Shown here in pieces: positions 6,319-6,541 of a DNA stretch of 6,541 nt. The notes beneath the pieces were generated by a model. That model searched no databases. It was not told the DNA's origin and saw only the letters and a list, made by a program, of their open reading frames with translations. Position numbers and translations under genes: made by a program. Origin of the DNA: Rhizobacter sp. (GTDB lineage Bacteria > Pseudomonadota > Gammaproteobacteria > Burkholderiales > Burkholderiaceae); the NCBI GenBank assembly GCA_014379885.1, contig JACMKW010000264.1, positions 1 through 6,541 of the forward strand, written 5' to 3'. Position 1 is the stretch's first letter. The number at the start of each line of letters is the position of its first letter.

Positions 6319-6541
6319 ATGAACCCAGCTTTCGGTCACACACTGCGCGCCGGCATGACCCGTTGGGCACGGCCCGCGCTGATGCCTTTGATGTGCGTGG
6401 CCATGCTCGCGCTGTCGCTGTGGTGTGCCCAGCAGCTGACCTTCGATGCAGCGCAGTGGCCGGGCGAGCGGCTCGACCGCGCCGAAGCCCTGGTCTCGCG
6501 CGCCGAGCTGCCGCCGCCCGCAGGCGAAGGCTGGCAGGCCG
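6319..6541 (+). CDS. Start of an unidentified membrane-anchored or exported protein (cut by window edge)
   Basis: An open frame runs from ATG at 6319 to the window end: 74 complete codons, no stop. It opens with a basic stretch (MNPAFGHTLRAGMTRWARP) and a hydrophobic segment at about residues 20-37 (ALMPLMCVAMLALSLWCA), consistent with a signal anchor or signal peptide. The exported part follows (FDAAQWPGERLDRAEALVSR, AELPPPAGEGWQA). The last residues resemble the region before an N-terminal periplasmic sensory domain in some membrane-bound kinases and cyclases, but this is only an impression. An internal ATG at 6355 is an alternative start, still before the hydrophobic segment. Neither has a clear Shine-Dalgarno. 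It lies 78 bases after queA on the same strand and could be co-transcribed with it. Confidence 0.6.
   Translation, partial: MNPAFGHTLRAGMTRWARPALMPLMCVAMLALSLWCAQQLTFDAAQWPGERLDRAEALVSRAELPPPAGEGWQA

Overview
The window is a G+C-rich, chromosomal, largely housekeeping segment. The protein sequences point to a betaproteobacterium of the order Burkholderiales (Comamonadaceae or Rubrivivax/Leptothrix-like). This placement rests on the style of the OxyR, RecG, QueA and YIP1-family proteins, not on a database search.

Layout, left to right. (1) 1-719, minus: the N-terminal three quarters of oxyR, the peroxide-sensing LysR-type regulator, running off the left edge. (2) 720-1136: a 417-base stretch without an ordinary gene. 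Its oxyR-proximal two thirds is a tandem array in which the first 12 codons of oxyR occur twice more upstream of the true start, at an exact 137-base period. Each extra copy heads a 46-codon ORF whose TGA overlaps the next ATG (ATGA). (3) 1137-1715, plus: a small predicted lipoprotein of unknown function. (4) 1724-2959, minus: a YIP1-family membrane protein with a long soluble C-terminal region, with a good sigma70-type promoter candidate and a clear Shine-Dalgarno. (5) 3060-5114, minus: recG, the branched-DNA helicase. (6) 5173-6240, plus: queA of queuosine biosynthesis, divergent from recG across 58 bases. (7) 6319-6541, plus: the start of an unidentified membrane-anchored or exported protein cut by the right edge.

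The genes do not form one pathway. oxyR and recG are known neighbours (an oxyR-recG operon in Pseudomonas aeruginosa, and as I recall a close pair in many Burkholderiales). Here the lipoprotein and YIP1-family genes lie between them, and the repeat array sits on the oxyR side of that interruption.

The most unusual feature is the array. All differences among the three MTLTELRYIVAV coding copies are synonymous third-position changes (8 variable sites in 36 bases), while the repeat core downstream is about 90% identical between the two full units. This does not look like a fresh duplication. It suggests either selection on the repeated start peptide or repeated insertion events that each restored the oxyR start. 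No mobile-element gene, RNA gene or CRISPR array was found.
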